NCBI GenBank assembly: GCA_030544215.1
Contig: JARZZO010000003.1
Location: 37,018,379-37,082,378 of the forward strand
Reading direction: 5' to 3'
DNA length: 64,000 nucleotides
Source of the DNA: Zantedeschia hybrid cultivar
Taxonomy: Eukaryota > Streptophyta > Magnoliopsida > Alismatales > Araceae
Part shown: positions 19,402 to 30,147 of the stretch, in pieces
How positions within the stretch are numbered: the stretch's first letter is position 1
Layout: each line of letters starts with the position of its first letter
Program-made: the position numbers and the translations under genes
Notes under the pieces: model-generated
Seen by the model: only the letters and a program-made list of their open reading frames with translations
The model's database searches: none
Told to the model about the DNA's origin: nothing

Positions 19402-20993
19402 GGTGTGTGAGTGAGAGAAGAGAGAACCAGGAGGAGTTTATGCCGAGCGAGAGAGAGAAATGAGTGAGGGATGGTGAGAGAGAGTGAGAAGATGAGAGAG
19501 GGAATGCTAAGGACCACCAGAGTTTTCTGGAGCCGAAGAAGAACGCTGGAACCGCCGCCTGTCGCCGGAGAAGAAAGGAGAGTGAAGAGAGAGAAGAGAG
19601 TGAAGAGAATGAGGAAGGATGGGGCTCGGTGTGGACGCCCAGAGTGTTCCTGCACCTTACTTCCGTGGGGGAGGCCTCCATCCATCGCACAACTGGGGCG
19701 ATAACGGGGTTAGAGTGTGAAGTGTGTGATCGCCAGGAGCATTACCTTGGGTCGTTGTGCTCTGCAGGATGGGTGGATTGGTCGCATCTTGTTGAAGCGG
19801 GGGATGTCGAGTTCCTCTTCTATGCCTCTGGCCGGCCGAAGGGAGAGAGCTCGATAATCTGCACACGAACTGTGGTAAGAGCCCCTGAAACGGAAAGACA
19901 AACTAGGAAAGGAAATAACCCGATTAGAATTGCGATGTATAAAATCTATCCATGCAAACAAATAAACAAGTTAAAATTGAAAGGTGACACACCGGATGGG
20001 TGTTTGGGGAGGGAAGGTGACCATATGTTATGGCCACCCACCTCCCATTTTTTATTTGGAACCTCTATAGTGAAGGGTGATAGATCATTCTAACATATAT
20101 GCATGCAAATGGGGTGCTCGTGTGTGACAATAGTGAAAAGTGGATGTGTTGTGGTAAAAAGGAAAGGAGGAGAAAGAAAAAAAAAAAAAAAGATTACGGG
20201 GTGAATGATTGATAGGTGATGTAAAAGAGTAAAAGAGGAGAAGGTTAAAGAGACAAGCCCATTTGGAATGCGAAGGACTCCTCCTTGTTTCCTCGCCAAC
20301 CTCCCGCCTCTGTCCGCTAGAACCTCTGCTGGAGCCTTCCTCTGAGAACTACCAACCCGAAGCCTTCCAACCAAAGCCTCCTCAACCTCCAAAATTCTCA
20401 ACCCCCTTTCCCGAGAGGACCTAGAGGGTTTAAATAGGGGGGAAGAAAATAAGGGAAAAACAAGGTCTAAATCCTTGTTAATCCCCCAAGAGCCAATAGA
20501 AAATGGTCAAGAGCTAAAGATCATGACTGCGGCAGTCGCCGGAATAGGAAGTGGTAGGAGTAGTGGGGGGTGTGAGGGTCGCGAGTAGAAGAGAACGTGA
20601 AAAGACGAAGTCAAGTTGAAAGTGGGAGGATGGATGGCCAACTATTTTGCCTTCTACTTTTGTGGAAGGCCACCAAGTTGGTCTTCCGCGGAAAGGTGGA
20701 AGGCAATGGAGCTGGCCTTTCGCGGGATGGAAGGTAACCAAGCTAGCCTTCCGCAGAAAGTTGGAAGGCAATGGAGCTGGCCTTCCGCGGAAAGGTGGAA
20801 GGCAATGGAGTCGGCCTGCCGTAGGGTGGAAGGCCACCAAGTTGGCCTTCCCCGGAAAGGTATTGGGGTTGGTTAATGGGTTTGGCTATCTAAGGGGTTT
20901 TAATGTGGTGCGCTAAGATAATGGGTTAATGCTGATGGAAGATGATGATGAGGATTTTATGACCAGAAGGATGTCCAAAATCGGGTGTCTACA
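19402..20993 (-). repeat. LTR-like block, minus strand, left limit uncertain
   Basis: At 20993 the minus strand reads GGAGGGGCATT then TGTAGACACCCGATTTTGG: a purine tract followed by an LTR start very like Tat A (TGTAGACACG). Leftwards come an array of six GGAAGGC boxes (20664-20851) and a minus-strand TATA-like CTATTTAAACCC (20427-20436). I cannot place the other end; 19402-20400 may be U5, flank, or 5' UTR of PMD copy 1. ORFs at 19344-20401 show no recognisable domain. Confidence 0.45.
20664..20851. repeat. Six GGAAGGC-N10-GCCTTCC inverted-repeat boxes
   Basis: Boxes start at 20664, 20698, 20729, 20763, 20797 and 20828 (spacing 34, 31, 34, 34, 31). Each has a 7-base half-site, exactly ten bases, then the complementary 7-mer, with at most one or two mismatches per half. 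Linkers contain GCGGAAAGGT. Confidence 0.9.
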
Positions 20994-21981
20994 AATGCCC
21001 CTCCGGGATGCTTGTTTTTCAGTGGAACAGAGTGGAATGATAAATCGGACCTAATTTTGGACAGCCCGAAGAAGGGATGAGCTATGTCCAAGGATGATAT
21101 ACGAAGGTGGTACATGCATGAGAATTAGGTATTTGGATTGAAAGGGTGATTAAGTAGGAGAACAAAATCCAAACTGGAGAATCACAATCCGTGGGACCCT
21201 TGGGTACTGGAACTGTGAGGCCTTGGCGCACTAAGATACATGGTGATCTGGCCCAAGGGGATCTCAAGCAGGGAAGGTGGGGGGGGGTATGACTTGAAAA
21301 GGTCTCAACACAATGGGCGCATGGCGGCCTAGCTCATCACATGATCGCCAAGTGAGAAAATCTTCAAGCACGAGGATTAAGAAAATGTAAGATCTCGCAA
21401 TTCAAAGAGCTAACAAACAAATAGTTGCCAGAGTCACAAATCAATAATGGGTTAAGCAGAGTGATAAATCGTGGTCATTGCCCCTAGGGCGAGGATGGAT
21501 GTTTATGCAATGCATGCTGGTTTAAAAATTTAGAAAATAAATTCCTAATGCAAATGCAAGCAGGAGGGATTTATTGGCCAATCCAATAGCTTGGGGAATA
21601 TAGACTCCTCATTGTTTTGTTTAAAGAGGAACTCAGAGTCTATATTCCCAAAGTTATTAGCCTCCTATGTCTTGAATTCCACTTGCCTTGTATTTCCTGC
21701 AGCTGCAATAACACACATCAACGAAATTTCAGACAATCAATAATCTTAGCATTTAAATACCAAACTACAAGAAAGTAAAGGCTGGTTGCGAGTCGAAGCC
21801 GATGTGGAAGATATGGCCATTCTACTAGTAGAATGCCAATTCGATATGGCTTCGACTCGAGAAGAATCACTCGATCCATTTATTCATATAGGGCAAAGCC
21901 AAAACCTTACACATATTTTGACAAAAGGTGGCATCTTATACCAGGGGGTGGACGACCAAATGGCACATTTTACTAGGAGGT
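20994..21981. other. No gene recognised
   Basis: About 1 kb with no coding domain on either strand. If the LTR reading at 20993 is right, this is the 3' UTR of a minus-strand Tat-like element. A short inverted pair (CTATATTCCC near 21595 and 21645) lies in it. Confidence 0.5.
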
Positions 21982-22107
21982 AGAAGGCGGGAAGGTGTGC
22001 CTTCCATGAAAATGGTGGAAGGCCAAAGAGGATGCCTTCCACAAAGGTGGAAGGCCAAAAGCTGTGCCTTTCGCAAAAGGGGTGGAAGGCCACGAGATAT
22101 GCCATCC
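21982..22107. repeat. Four GGAAGGC-N10-GCCTTCC boxes upstream of the PMD-like gene
   Basis: Starts at 21982, 22017, 22049 and 22084 (spacing 35, 32, 35), each with exactly ten spacer bases. They sit 73 bp upstream of a TATA box, that is, in promoter position for the PMD-like ORF on the plus strand. Confidence 0.88.
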
Positions 22108-22179
22108 ACAACAAGGTGGATGAGCATGCTTTCCACTTTTCATGGAAGGTGGAAAGGTCCAGGGTTTATCTTTACGGCT

Positions 22180-22188
22180 TTATAAAAG
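22180..22188 (+). promoter_or_regulatory. TATA box of PMD-like gene
   Basis: TTATAAAAG, about 45 bp before the ATG at 22229 and directly after the box array. Confidence 0.6.
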
Positions 22189-22228
22189 AACAACCTGACA
22201 ACTTTTCTAATATTCCTCTAAACCTTCT

Positions 22229-23596
22229 ATGGTGACTATGACCTCCTTTTCCTCTTATGTTGCCATAAGGAACTCCAGGGTTCTCTCAGATATTGATGGC
22301 CATCTTAGCAATCCGCTCGTACATAAAAAGGTACCTCCTGTCCGCTTCTTACTTTTCTCCTTTTCACTTGCAATTTATTCCTTGCGTCCCTGATGCAAGA
22401 CACACCCGGAGGTATACATGACCTTCCGATCTTATGGATGCTATCACACTGAACATAAGGGTGTTGCTGCACCAGTTGAATCTGACTCAGGCGGTTGTGT
22501 TTGTGAAGCGGCTTAACTGTATGCATTGGCATTGAGAGAGCTTGGGTGCGCTGCTCGAACTGTGGCATCCGGAGACGCACACATTCATCTTCCATGAATT
22601 TGAGGCCACTGTTTTTCTAGAAGAGGTGGAACTCATCTATGGTTGGGGTAACCTTGTTGCTGGTGACCCCATTGAATTACCTGCCTGGGATGAAATCTTC
22701 GCTGAGATCGTGCAGGACAAATGAGAAGTGTGCCGCATGAGTGACATATAGGGGATCCTTGTCGATCGCCTTGCACCCTGGTTGATCCAGGAAATCAAGC
22801 GCAGGGTAATTGATCTAGAGAGGGTGATGTGAGGACTGTGCTTAGTCCTAGGAGGTACCTTGTGCTTGCCGACTTCGAGCTCTATGCTAGAGTGGGAATA
22901 TGTGGGGGTACTGAGCTTGCTTTAGCGAGGGCAATCCATTGCCCCAGTGATTTTGGTGCATCTATATGGTGATCTCAATAGTATGTGCATGGGAGGGAAG
23001 GTGAAGGGAAGTCTATTTACTCTTCAGCTGTGGGTGGAAATGCACTTGCGCTTTGATTTTGATGAAACGGTGACTATCGCGTCTAGGATTTTTCAACACT
23101 ATGTGTGGTACTTGGCTCGGTCGCTCTTGGGCCCCGAAGACCAAGTTAGATGCCTCACGGTCCATCTGAAGACGAGAGATGACTGGTGCGATTATCTGAA
23201 CTTTTGGACCTGGAAAAGTTCATATTTGTTCCAATGATCCTCAGAGACCTGGAATTCACAACAAGGGCTTGTAATGATCGTGAACTTTGGTTGGTCGGTC
23301 TTGATGAGTTAATCTTATATCAAGCTCATCGCTGCCACCTTCAGATCGGAATTCCAAGACAAATACCGCTTCCCGCCTTACATGATATGTTGATCGTGCC
23401 GAGGCACACTGGGTATGTGAGGGAAGCGAAGGCAACAGAACGACTCCGACGCGCATGGCGCTGCCATTCTAGATTCACTAAGGCTAGGATTGATGTGGCA
23501 GAATCCCCAGGGGACATGGATAAATATGTTAAATATTTGGAGAATGTACGTTTTGCGGTTTCCGCTTTTTTCTTGGGCCGTAGAGCCTTAGAATGA
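22229..23596 (+). pseudogene. PMD-like gene, broken, plus strand
   Basis: A first exon from ATG 22229 (MVTMTSFSSYVAIRNSRVLS) to a possible donor at 22331. Then a frame containing LGALLELWHPETHTFIFHEF (22542-22601), whose W-PETHTF signature is that of PMD proteins. Stops follow (22533, 22722 and others). Further pieces are GSLFTLQLWVEMHLRF (22947-23237) and a frame-shifted HRCHLQIGIPRQIPLPALHD (23186-23596), resembling the DRVxRQFGxxQxIP part of PMD. Residue identity is low and splice sites are guesses. It lies antisense to the putative minus-strand LTR, the same arrangement as in A2. Confidence 0.55.
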
Positions 23597-24424
23597 TGTA
23601 ATCACCATTATATTAAATAGAAGAGCCTTTTAATCTCACCTTTTTAAGGAAAATTGATTTGAAGAAAGGATGGATTACCCAAGGCCACCGAGGGGACGGC
23701 CGCAATCAGCCTGGACGGCGAAGATACATGAGTCAGGCCGTCGGCCGGCGCGGGTGACCAGGAGTCAGGCCGTCGGCCGGCGCGGGCGGCCACGCGCTAG
23801 GCCGTCGGCCGGCTTGGGCGGCCACGTGACGGGCCGTCGCCCGGCGCTGGCAGCCACACGCTAGCCAGCGCGGGCGGACTCCCCTCTTCTTCCCTCGACC
23901 TCCCCCTTATTTCTTCTTCTTACTCTCCCCTTCCTTCTTATTTCTTCTTCCTATTCTCCTCCCCTCTTTTCCTCCATTCTTCCCATGGCTCATGTGATTT
24001 TGCCCCAATTTCTTAGGAGGCGCTGTGACGAGGATGAAGGAGTCGTTATGGCGGCCGGTGGTGGCGAGGATAAAAGAAGCAATGACCGTGGCGGCGATCA
24101 CGATGGCGATAGAGACGTGGAGGAAGAAGGTGAATGGTGGAGGGAGAAGAAGAAGAAGAAAGAGAGGACGACGACGATGAAGAGGAAGGAGAGGAGGATG
24201 GGGAAGATGATGGCGTTGACGAGGAAGGAGGCGGAGGTGACGAGGAAGGAGATGGAAGCGAGGAGGAAGCAGCTTCGAAGACAAAAGTAAGAACATATTT
24301 CTCTTGGGTGAGGCAAGGGGAGCGGACAGCCGGCACCGCGGCCGTCCGCCATAGCGGACGGCCGACTCCATGGCCGTCCATCATTGCGGACGGCCGGCCC
24401 CGTGGCCCTCCGCCGTCCTCTTAG
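23597..24424. other. GC-rich inverted repeats and acidic low-complexity sequence
   Basis: 23700-23880 holds four imperfect units of about 42 bp around GGCCGTCGGCCGG. 23880-24300 is a CT-rich then GA-rich stretch that would encode E/D-rich peptides on the plus strand, possibly the acidic tail of a PMD-like protein. 24324-24411 has three GGACGGC-N10-GCCGTCC boxes. No domain can be named. Confidence 0.6.
24324..24411. repeat. Three GGACGGC-N10-GCCGTCC boxes
   Basis: 24324-24347, 24356-24379 and 24388-24411: starts exactly 32 bp apart, 7-base half-sites, ten-base spacers, one mismatch in the first and last. Linkers are GCCATAGC and ATCATTGC. Confidence 0.85.
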
Positions 24425-24596
24425 GCAAGCTGGCGTAGGACCTTCTTGAAATATCAAAATCTTGATTATCTTGTTTGGCATTGTTGGATGTGCAGGGTCC
24501 ACAGAGGGTTTGTGGCAGAGTCCCCTAGGACTTCGTCTAGACTTGGTACCATGCACTGCCAGACCGGCTCTGATTTTTGGTGGAGAAGACTTGATG
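24425..24596. other. Unassigned junction sequence
   Basis: No similarity seen to the other elements. It ends where similarity to Tat A pol (4719) begins, so it probably holds a deletion breakpoint. Confidence 0.4.
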
Positions 24597-26170
24597 CATT
24601 GGTCTGGGTAGTTCAGAAGTTGAAGCACTACTTCCTAGCTCATGAAGTTCATCTCATCGCTAGGATGAATCCCATCAAATTTCTTCTCGAGAAATCTATC
24701 ATCATCGATTGATTAGCACAATGGCAAAACTTTCTATCTCAATTTGATATCATCTATATTCAACAGAAAGCAATCAAAGGCTATGCCATCGTAGAACATC
24801 TTGCTCATCATCCCCTTCCTCGTTTTGATCCAGTCCGATCGAAGTTTTCGGATGAGGAACTGATGTTTATAGACATAATCAAAGATGATTTGTGGACTCT
24901 GCATTTTGACGGAGCTCTGAACTCTCATGGTAAGGGTATCGGCATTGTTCTACTATCACCTGAAGGTGTCACCATTCCATAAGCCTTTCAGCTTGACTTT
25001 CCTGTCACCAACAATATCACTAAATATGAGGCTCTTCTAGCCGGTCTCAAGGCTGCTCATCTCTGTGGTGCCACCAAGCTTAGGATTGTGGGTGATAGTC
25101 AGCTAATCCTTCGCCAAGTGCTTACCAAATACCGAACTCTTGATTCTAAACTCAAGCCTTATCAAGAACTCACCTCTGCTTATGCCGAGCTTTTTACTAG
25201 ATTGATCTTTGTCCATGTTCTTCGAAATCATAACAACTTAGCCGACGCTCTAGCTTTTCTCACATCATCCCTAAATTTCTCGATCAGCAGACAATCCGAA
25301 TCGATCATCGTCCATAGGTGTCTTTCACCCGCCGTGAAAGACCCTTCATTCCTTAGGACTAAAGAGAAGTTGCTAAAGAAGGTTAGAGATGGAAATATTG
25401 TAGAGAAGCGAGAAATCATGCTATTGGAATTGCAAGAAGAGATGGACGACGAGGAGAAACCATGGTATTTTGAGATCGCCAAATACTATGAAGATCAGTC
25501 GTACTCTAAAGAGGCCACAACTGAGGAGGAAGGGGCTATCAGGAGAGTTGCTCAGAGATAGACTCTAGTTGGAGGAGCACTTTATAAGCGAGGTTTTGAC
25601 GGTGTTCTTCTGAGATGCTTGGACGAAGATGAGCTTTGGAAGGTTATGGAAGGAGCGCATGCTAGAATTTGTGGTAGCCATGTTAATGGACAAATGTTAT
25701 CAAAGAAGATCCTTAGACAAGAATTCTACTGGCCAACTATGGAAGAAGACTGTGTAGGGTATGTTCGTAAGTGTGCTAAGTGTCAACTTCATACCGATAA
25801 GATCCATTCCCCCGCATATTCACTCTATCATGTTTCCTCCTCATGGTCTTTCTCCATATGGGATTTCTACATCATTGGACCCCTCGGTGATCCCAATTCT
25901 GGCATTAAGCAGAAATGCTTTACTCTCACGCCAACGGAATACTTCACCAAGTGGGCAGAAGACGAAGCTTACACAGAAGTCAAAGCATCAACAGTCTTCA
26001 AGTTTATCATGAAGAATATCATCACAAGATTCGGAATTCCAAGCACCATCATCACTGATAATGGATCACAGTTCATATCACAAGAACTGAAGGACCTCTG
26101 CAATAGGTATAAAGTATAAAATTGCATTGCATCATTCATCTCCTTATTATCCGCAAGGTAATGGCCAAGT
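24597..26170 (+). pseudogene. A2 pol, first part: RNase H, second RNase H, integrase core
   Basis: Close match to A 4719-6290. It reads ALVWVVQKLKHYFLAHEVHL, a stop TGA at 24711, WTLHFDGALNSHGKGIGI, TAA 24980-24982 at the same codon as in A, then the RNase H and integrase N-terminal part, a TAG near 25560, the zinc finger and TDNGSQF. A 7-bp duplication (GTATAAA twice, about 26107-26120) shifts the frame. It breaks off at the solo-LTR insertion inside the GQAEATNKT motif. Non-functional. Confidence 0.9.
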
Positions 26171-26175
26171 GGAGG
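26171..26175. repeat. Target site duplication GGAGG (left)
   Basis: GGAGG at 26171-26175 and 28249-28253 flanks the solo LTR; removing the LTR and one copy restores the A2 integrase reading. Confidence 0.92.
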
Positions 26176-28248
26176 TGTAAGGATTGAGGTTTCGAATCCG
26201 GTTATCGAGTCAGTTTCGATGTCGGACCCCTTGGTTTGGGCCCTTGTGGGGCTGGGGCATGAGGGCGAGAGTACGGCAACATGGGTCCGGTTGGGGATAC
26301 GCGTTTTAGAATGTGCCACGTGGGCTAGTTTTGGGCTGCGAGAGTACGGCCCTAGTCTTATTGTCTGAATGGCGTCTTGCATAGTAGACGCCATTCATAG
26401 TACGACCCTGATCTGTCAGTGTACGACCCCGTCTTGTCGTCTGATTGGCGTCGATCTTAGACGACGCGTTTTAACTAGTTTTGGTTTGACCTCACGAATC
26501 CTCCATCCTTTCTGTCATTTCTCTGATTCTCTTCTCTCTCCTCCCTCTCTCCGACCCATCCGCTCCCCCTTCCTCTTCTCCTTCCTTTCCTCTCCCCATT
26601 CTTCCTCTCCCTCCACTCCATCAACCTCTTAACTTCCACCACTACCACCACCATCTTCTCTGCGGTGCATTTCTCTCCGGATGGCGGCCGATGTCCCGTT
26701 GGAGTGACGCCATCCACGGCAGTACCGGCGGCGGTTTGTGGCGTGACGGTTCGGCGGCTAGGAGCACGGAGGAGTTCAAGTAACCGGTAGGATAACGATC
26801 CTTGCAGTGTTTTGTTTAAAATCATGATTTTTCTGTTTTGAATGTATGAAATATGTGTAGGTGCTTCTGGAGTAGAAAGCATGTTCTAAGGGGTTCTTTA
26901 TGAAAATAAATAGGCTTCTCCCCAACTTTCTCCATTTTCAACGTCTTTGCTCAATTTGGGGGAGAAATCCCACTTTGCAACTCAGGGGAGGCCAGAAGGG
27001 GAACTTGTCTGCGAGTGCTAAATGACGTTTGAGGATAGAGACGCCATTTTAAATGGCGGCTTCCACCCAAGACGCGATTTAGTCCAGATCAGGGGATTCT
27101 GTCTCTATCTTGAATAGTGTCTGGGGACGGTGACGCCATTTTAAAAGGCGGCTGTCAAGGGCGACGCGATTTAGGCCAAATTTCGAGGCCAGTTTTCGTA
27201 TGAACCAGTTTAGGGGTCTTGAATGACGTCGACCACGGGCGACGCGATGCAAGACAGAATCTCATTAATTCATGCAATTAACATGTGTTTACATTGTTAG
27301 ATAGTTTGATTAAATGCATGCTTGAAAACGTACTCGAGGACGAGGATTTCTACATGACCGTATCGCACTGTGTTGTGTTTTGTGCGATCGTCGACGTAGA
27401 GGGACAGTTGTTAACACATAGGCACCTTGTGTCGATGTGGGAGTGACACAGCGCCGGTGTGGGAGTGGTGGGGTGACGCCTAAAGAGAGAGTCACCTGGT
27501 GTACCCCGGTGTATAGCTAGTACCGATGTGGGAGTGGTACATTCGGAGTGTCACTCGTGCAGGGGGAAGCAGAACCACCTAGAGCTAGACTGGTCGAAGT
27601 AGCCAGCGTGCTATCCGAGCGGTTGTTGTTTGGTCCCAGCGGGTCGGTGTTTTTTGCATTCGGCCGCATGGTTTGTGTGTTTAGCCGAGATGCTGGTTGT
27701 GGACTCTGTGGTGGGGTGGTTTCAGAGTTGTGCATGTTGCATTTACGAATGCATGTGTTTTATATCAGAATTTGGTAATCTTTGGGAGTTGTGTTTACTG
27801 CTTTATTTATTTAAATTGCCTATATTTGTGTTGTTGCACTTGTGGGTGCGGGAGTGGGTGGTGGGGATCAAGGGATCCCTACTAAGTCCATTTCGATGAG
27901 ACTCATCCCTGCGGTTTTCAGGCGTAGCGTGGTAGGTGTTGTCTCGGGTCGCGCGCCAGCAGGCACTGTTCCAGGGTATGCCCTGATGTAGTTGTTATTT
28001 TCCTTTCAAGCCTGTACGCTTAATTATTTGTTTTCATTTGGAATATGTAATTATTTGCTGAGTCTAGTCGAATTGTAATAATTTTTAATTCCTGCACTTT
28101 CTTTATAATTCGATGTAATATGGAATGTTTAGCTTAGTTTATCATTTATTTCCCATACTTATCGAGATCCTGGTTTGGCTCCAAATTTTAATGATTCGAT
28201 ACCCATTCAATAATCGGATCCCCGATTATAGGGTGGCGGGTCGTTACA
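26176..28248 (+). mobile_element. Tekay-family solo LTR
   Basis: 2073 bp from TGTAAGGATTGAGG to GGGTCGTTACA, in reverse complement the same family as the F LTR (30614-32703). No internal sequence lies between, and the flanking 5-bp duplications are perfect, which is the signature of LTR-LTR recombination. It has seven inverted-repeat boxes. It ends with a TG-rich transcribed half; ORFs near 27548-27899 are not protein-like. Confidence 0.93.
26371..27246. promoter_or_regulatory. Seven N10 boxes in the Tekay solo LTR
   Basis: Boxes: 26371-26392, 26447-26468, 27024-27045, 27055-27076, 27116-27137, 27147-27168 and 27225-27246. All have six-base half-sites near GGCGTC/GACGCC and exactly ten spacer bases. 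The first forms an 11-bp perfect dyad (TGAATGGCGTC and its complement). Boxes 3-4 and 5-6 are pairs 31 bp apart. Confidence 0.88.
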
Positions 28249-28253
28249 GGAGG
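28249..28253. repeat. Target site duplication GGAGG (right)
   Basis: Second copy of 26171-26175. Confidence 0.92.
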
Positions 28254-28806
28254 CAACTAACAAGACTTTGATAAAAATCATCAAGAAAATGTGTAAATCT
28301 AATAACTTGTCCGACTGGCCAGAGAAATTAATCGAGGCTCTGTGGGCATACCAAACTTAAATCCGCACACCCACTAGGTAGACTCCATATTCCTTAACAT
28401 TAGGAATGGAGGCGGTAGTTCCATACGAAGTCCTCATCCCGTCCTTAAGAGTACAGTTGAACAAGGAGTTTTCCATTGATGAGGACCGCTCAGCACTCCT
28501 GGCTCAATTGAAACTTTTATACGAGAAAAGATGGTCAACCACTAATCATGCACAAGTATATCAGAACAGATTAGCACGTTTTTATCAAAAGAAAGTCATT
28601 GAACGAAAATTCAAAGTTGGTGAAATGGTTGTTAAAAGAATCTTTGTAAAACCTGGTGGTCCACGTTCTAAGCTCCAACCCTATTGGGAAGGTCCTTATG
28701 TTATCTCGCATGCTTTTCCTGGTAACGCCTATCGCTTAGTTAATTCAGAAGGGCAAGAATTAACTCATCCCTGGAATAGTTTGTATCTTAAGAAATATTT
28801 TCCTTA
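28254..28806 (+). pseudogene. A2 pol, integrase C-terminal part
   Basis: Resumes with TNKTLIKIIKKMCKSN after the solo LTR. Two stops follow (TAA and TAG near 28358-28381), then an open stretch from GMEAVVPYEVLIPSLRVQLN to LYLKKYFP with TAG 28804-28806. It aligns without gaps to the end of A integrase. Confidence 0.9.
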
Positions 28807-30147
28807 GATAAGTGTGTCAATCAGCATGGTGTAAGGACCGGTGGAGTCTGAAAATTCGAAAACACAAATTCCCTCGTTAGTCTTTGATAATCTAATCAAA
28901 CGCATTATCACACACAAACACATTTGGGTCGTGAGTAACAAGAGATGCGAAGTCCGAAGAATACCCATAGCTTGACTAAAGGTGTAAAAGTACAACTCAT
29001 TCTTTTTAAAAGAAAGCTTCTGCTTTTACTCTCGGCCCACGATGTCGGAACGAGGCTTAGAATAGACTACTGAAAATACTCGCCATCTTAGTAGCAGGCC
29101 GTCATAAAAGAAAGGGGAAGATCCGCCCCACAAAAAGCAAAAGAAAAAGCAAAGGCAAAAGCCAACAAAATCGAAAGGCCATTCAAGATTACGAACATTA
29201 CATCAAAAGGCTACAAAATCAAATGAAAAAGGAGCGCAAGGTCGTTAAATACCCTGTAGAAGTGAAAATGACTAAAGCCCAACAGATAATAGGGTAAAGG
29301 AGGGACATCTTTCTGAGTCTCCGGAACCCTCTCGTGGGCCATCTAGACCAATTCTTCCTTTCTTTCTAAAGAGGCGTACTCCAAACTTGAGGAATAGTTT
29401 AGGTTGACTAAAGGTTGGACCATCGAATGGGATCACGATCATGAACATAACTCAAGCACTACGAGTCCGGATTAGGTTATTCAAGAATGATTAGGGAATT
29501 AAGTTGAAGAATGAGTAAACTCTTTTGATCCAAGTACCATGCTATTTCTTAACTTATTTAGTTGATGTTTTATTTTAAAAACAAAAAAAAATTGAATATT
29601 TCAAAACTACAAAAAAATTGACAATTTTAAAATTACAAAAAATTGAATATTTCAAAATCACAAAAAAAAATTGAATATTTCAAAAGTACAAAAAATCGAC
29701 TATGACAAAAACACAAAAAATTGAATATTCAGAAAATTGCAATTGCAAAACAAAAATATTTCAATTAGCACTTGTTTGTCATATCTTGTGTGTTGCATTC
29801 CTTTTATTTTTAGTGAGCATATGTATGCTTGTATGTTGCATTTTTCAATTCCATTTCCCTTTTCAATTATTACTTGCCTTCATTAATAAAGGCTTCGTCC
29901 TTTGACCCATCTACCAAGGATAGGGTCAAGTAGTCGGTTAGTTAGTTGGGCAAGGGGCTAAGCTTGAATAGATACTTAACCTGTTGTTAAGTGATAAATA
30001 TGACATGATACAAATGGCATAAAGCACATAGAACACAAATGGAAGAGTCAAGAGTTCCATTCATCAAAGGAGTTTCATGTATATGTAAGAGTCCGTCAGT
30101 ATCAGGACTCACAAAAAAAAAAAAGAGAAGATACATAAGCGTAGCCA
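28807..30147 (+). other. A2 3' UTR
   Basis: Homologous to 6850-8210 of A up to about 30060, including the block after pol and an A-rich array at 29575-29760. 30060-30147 joins the 3' end of the antisense PMD gene. No ORF of note. Confidence 0.75.

Noticed and set aside
19344..20093. Several overlapping ORFs upstream of PMD copy 1
   Set aside because: No domain and conflicting frames; more likely LTR or UTR sequence.
24046..24628. Leu/Pro/Ser-rich minus-strand ORFs
   Set aside because: Reverse reading of a GA-rich tract; the plus-strand acidic reading is the more likely former coding sense, and even that is uncertain.
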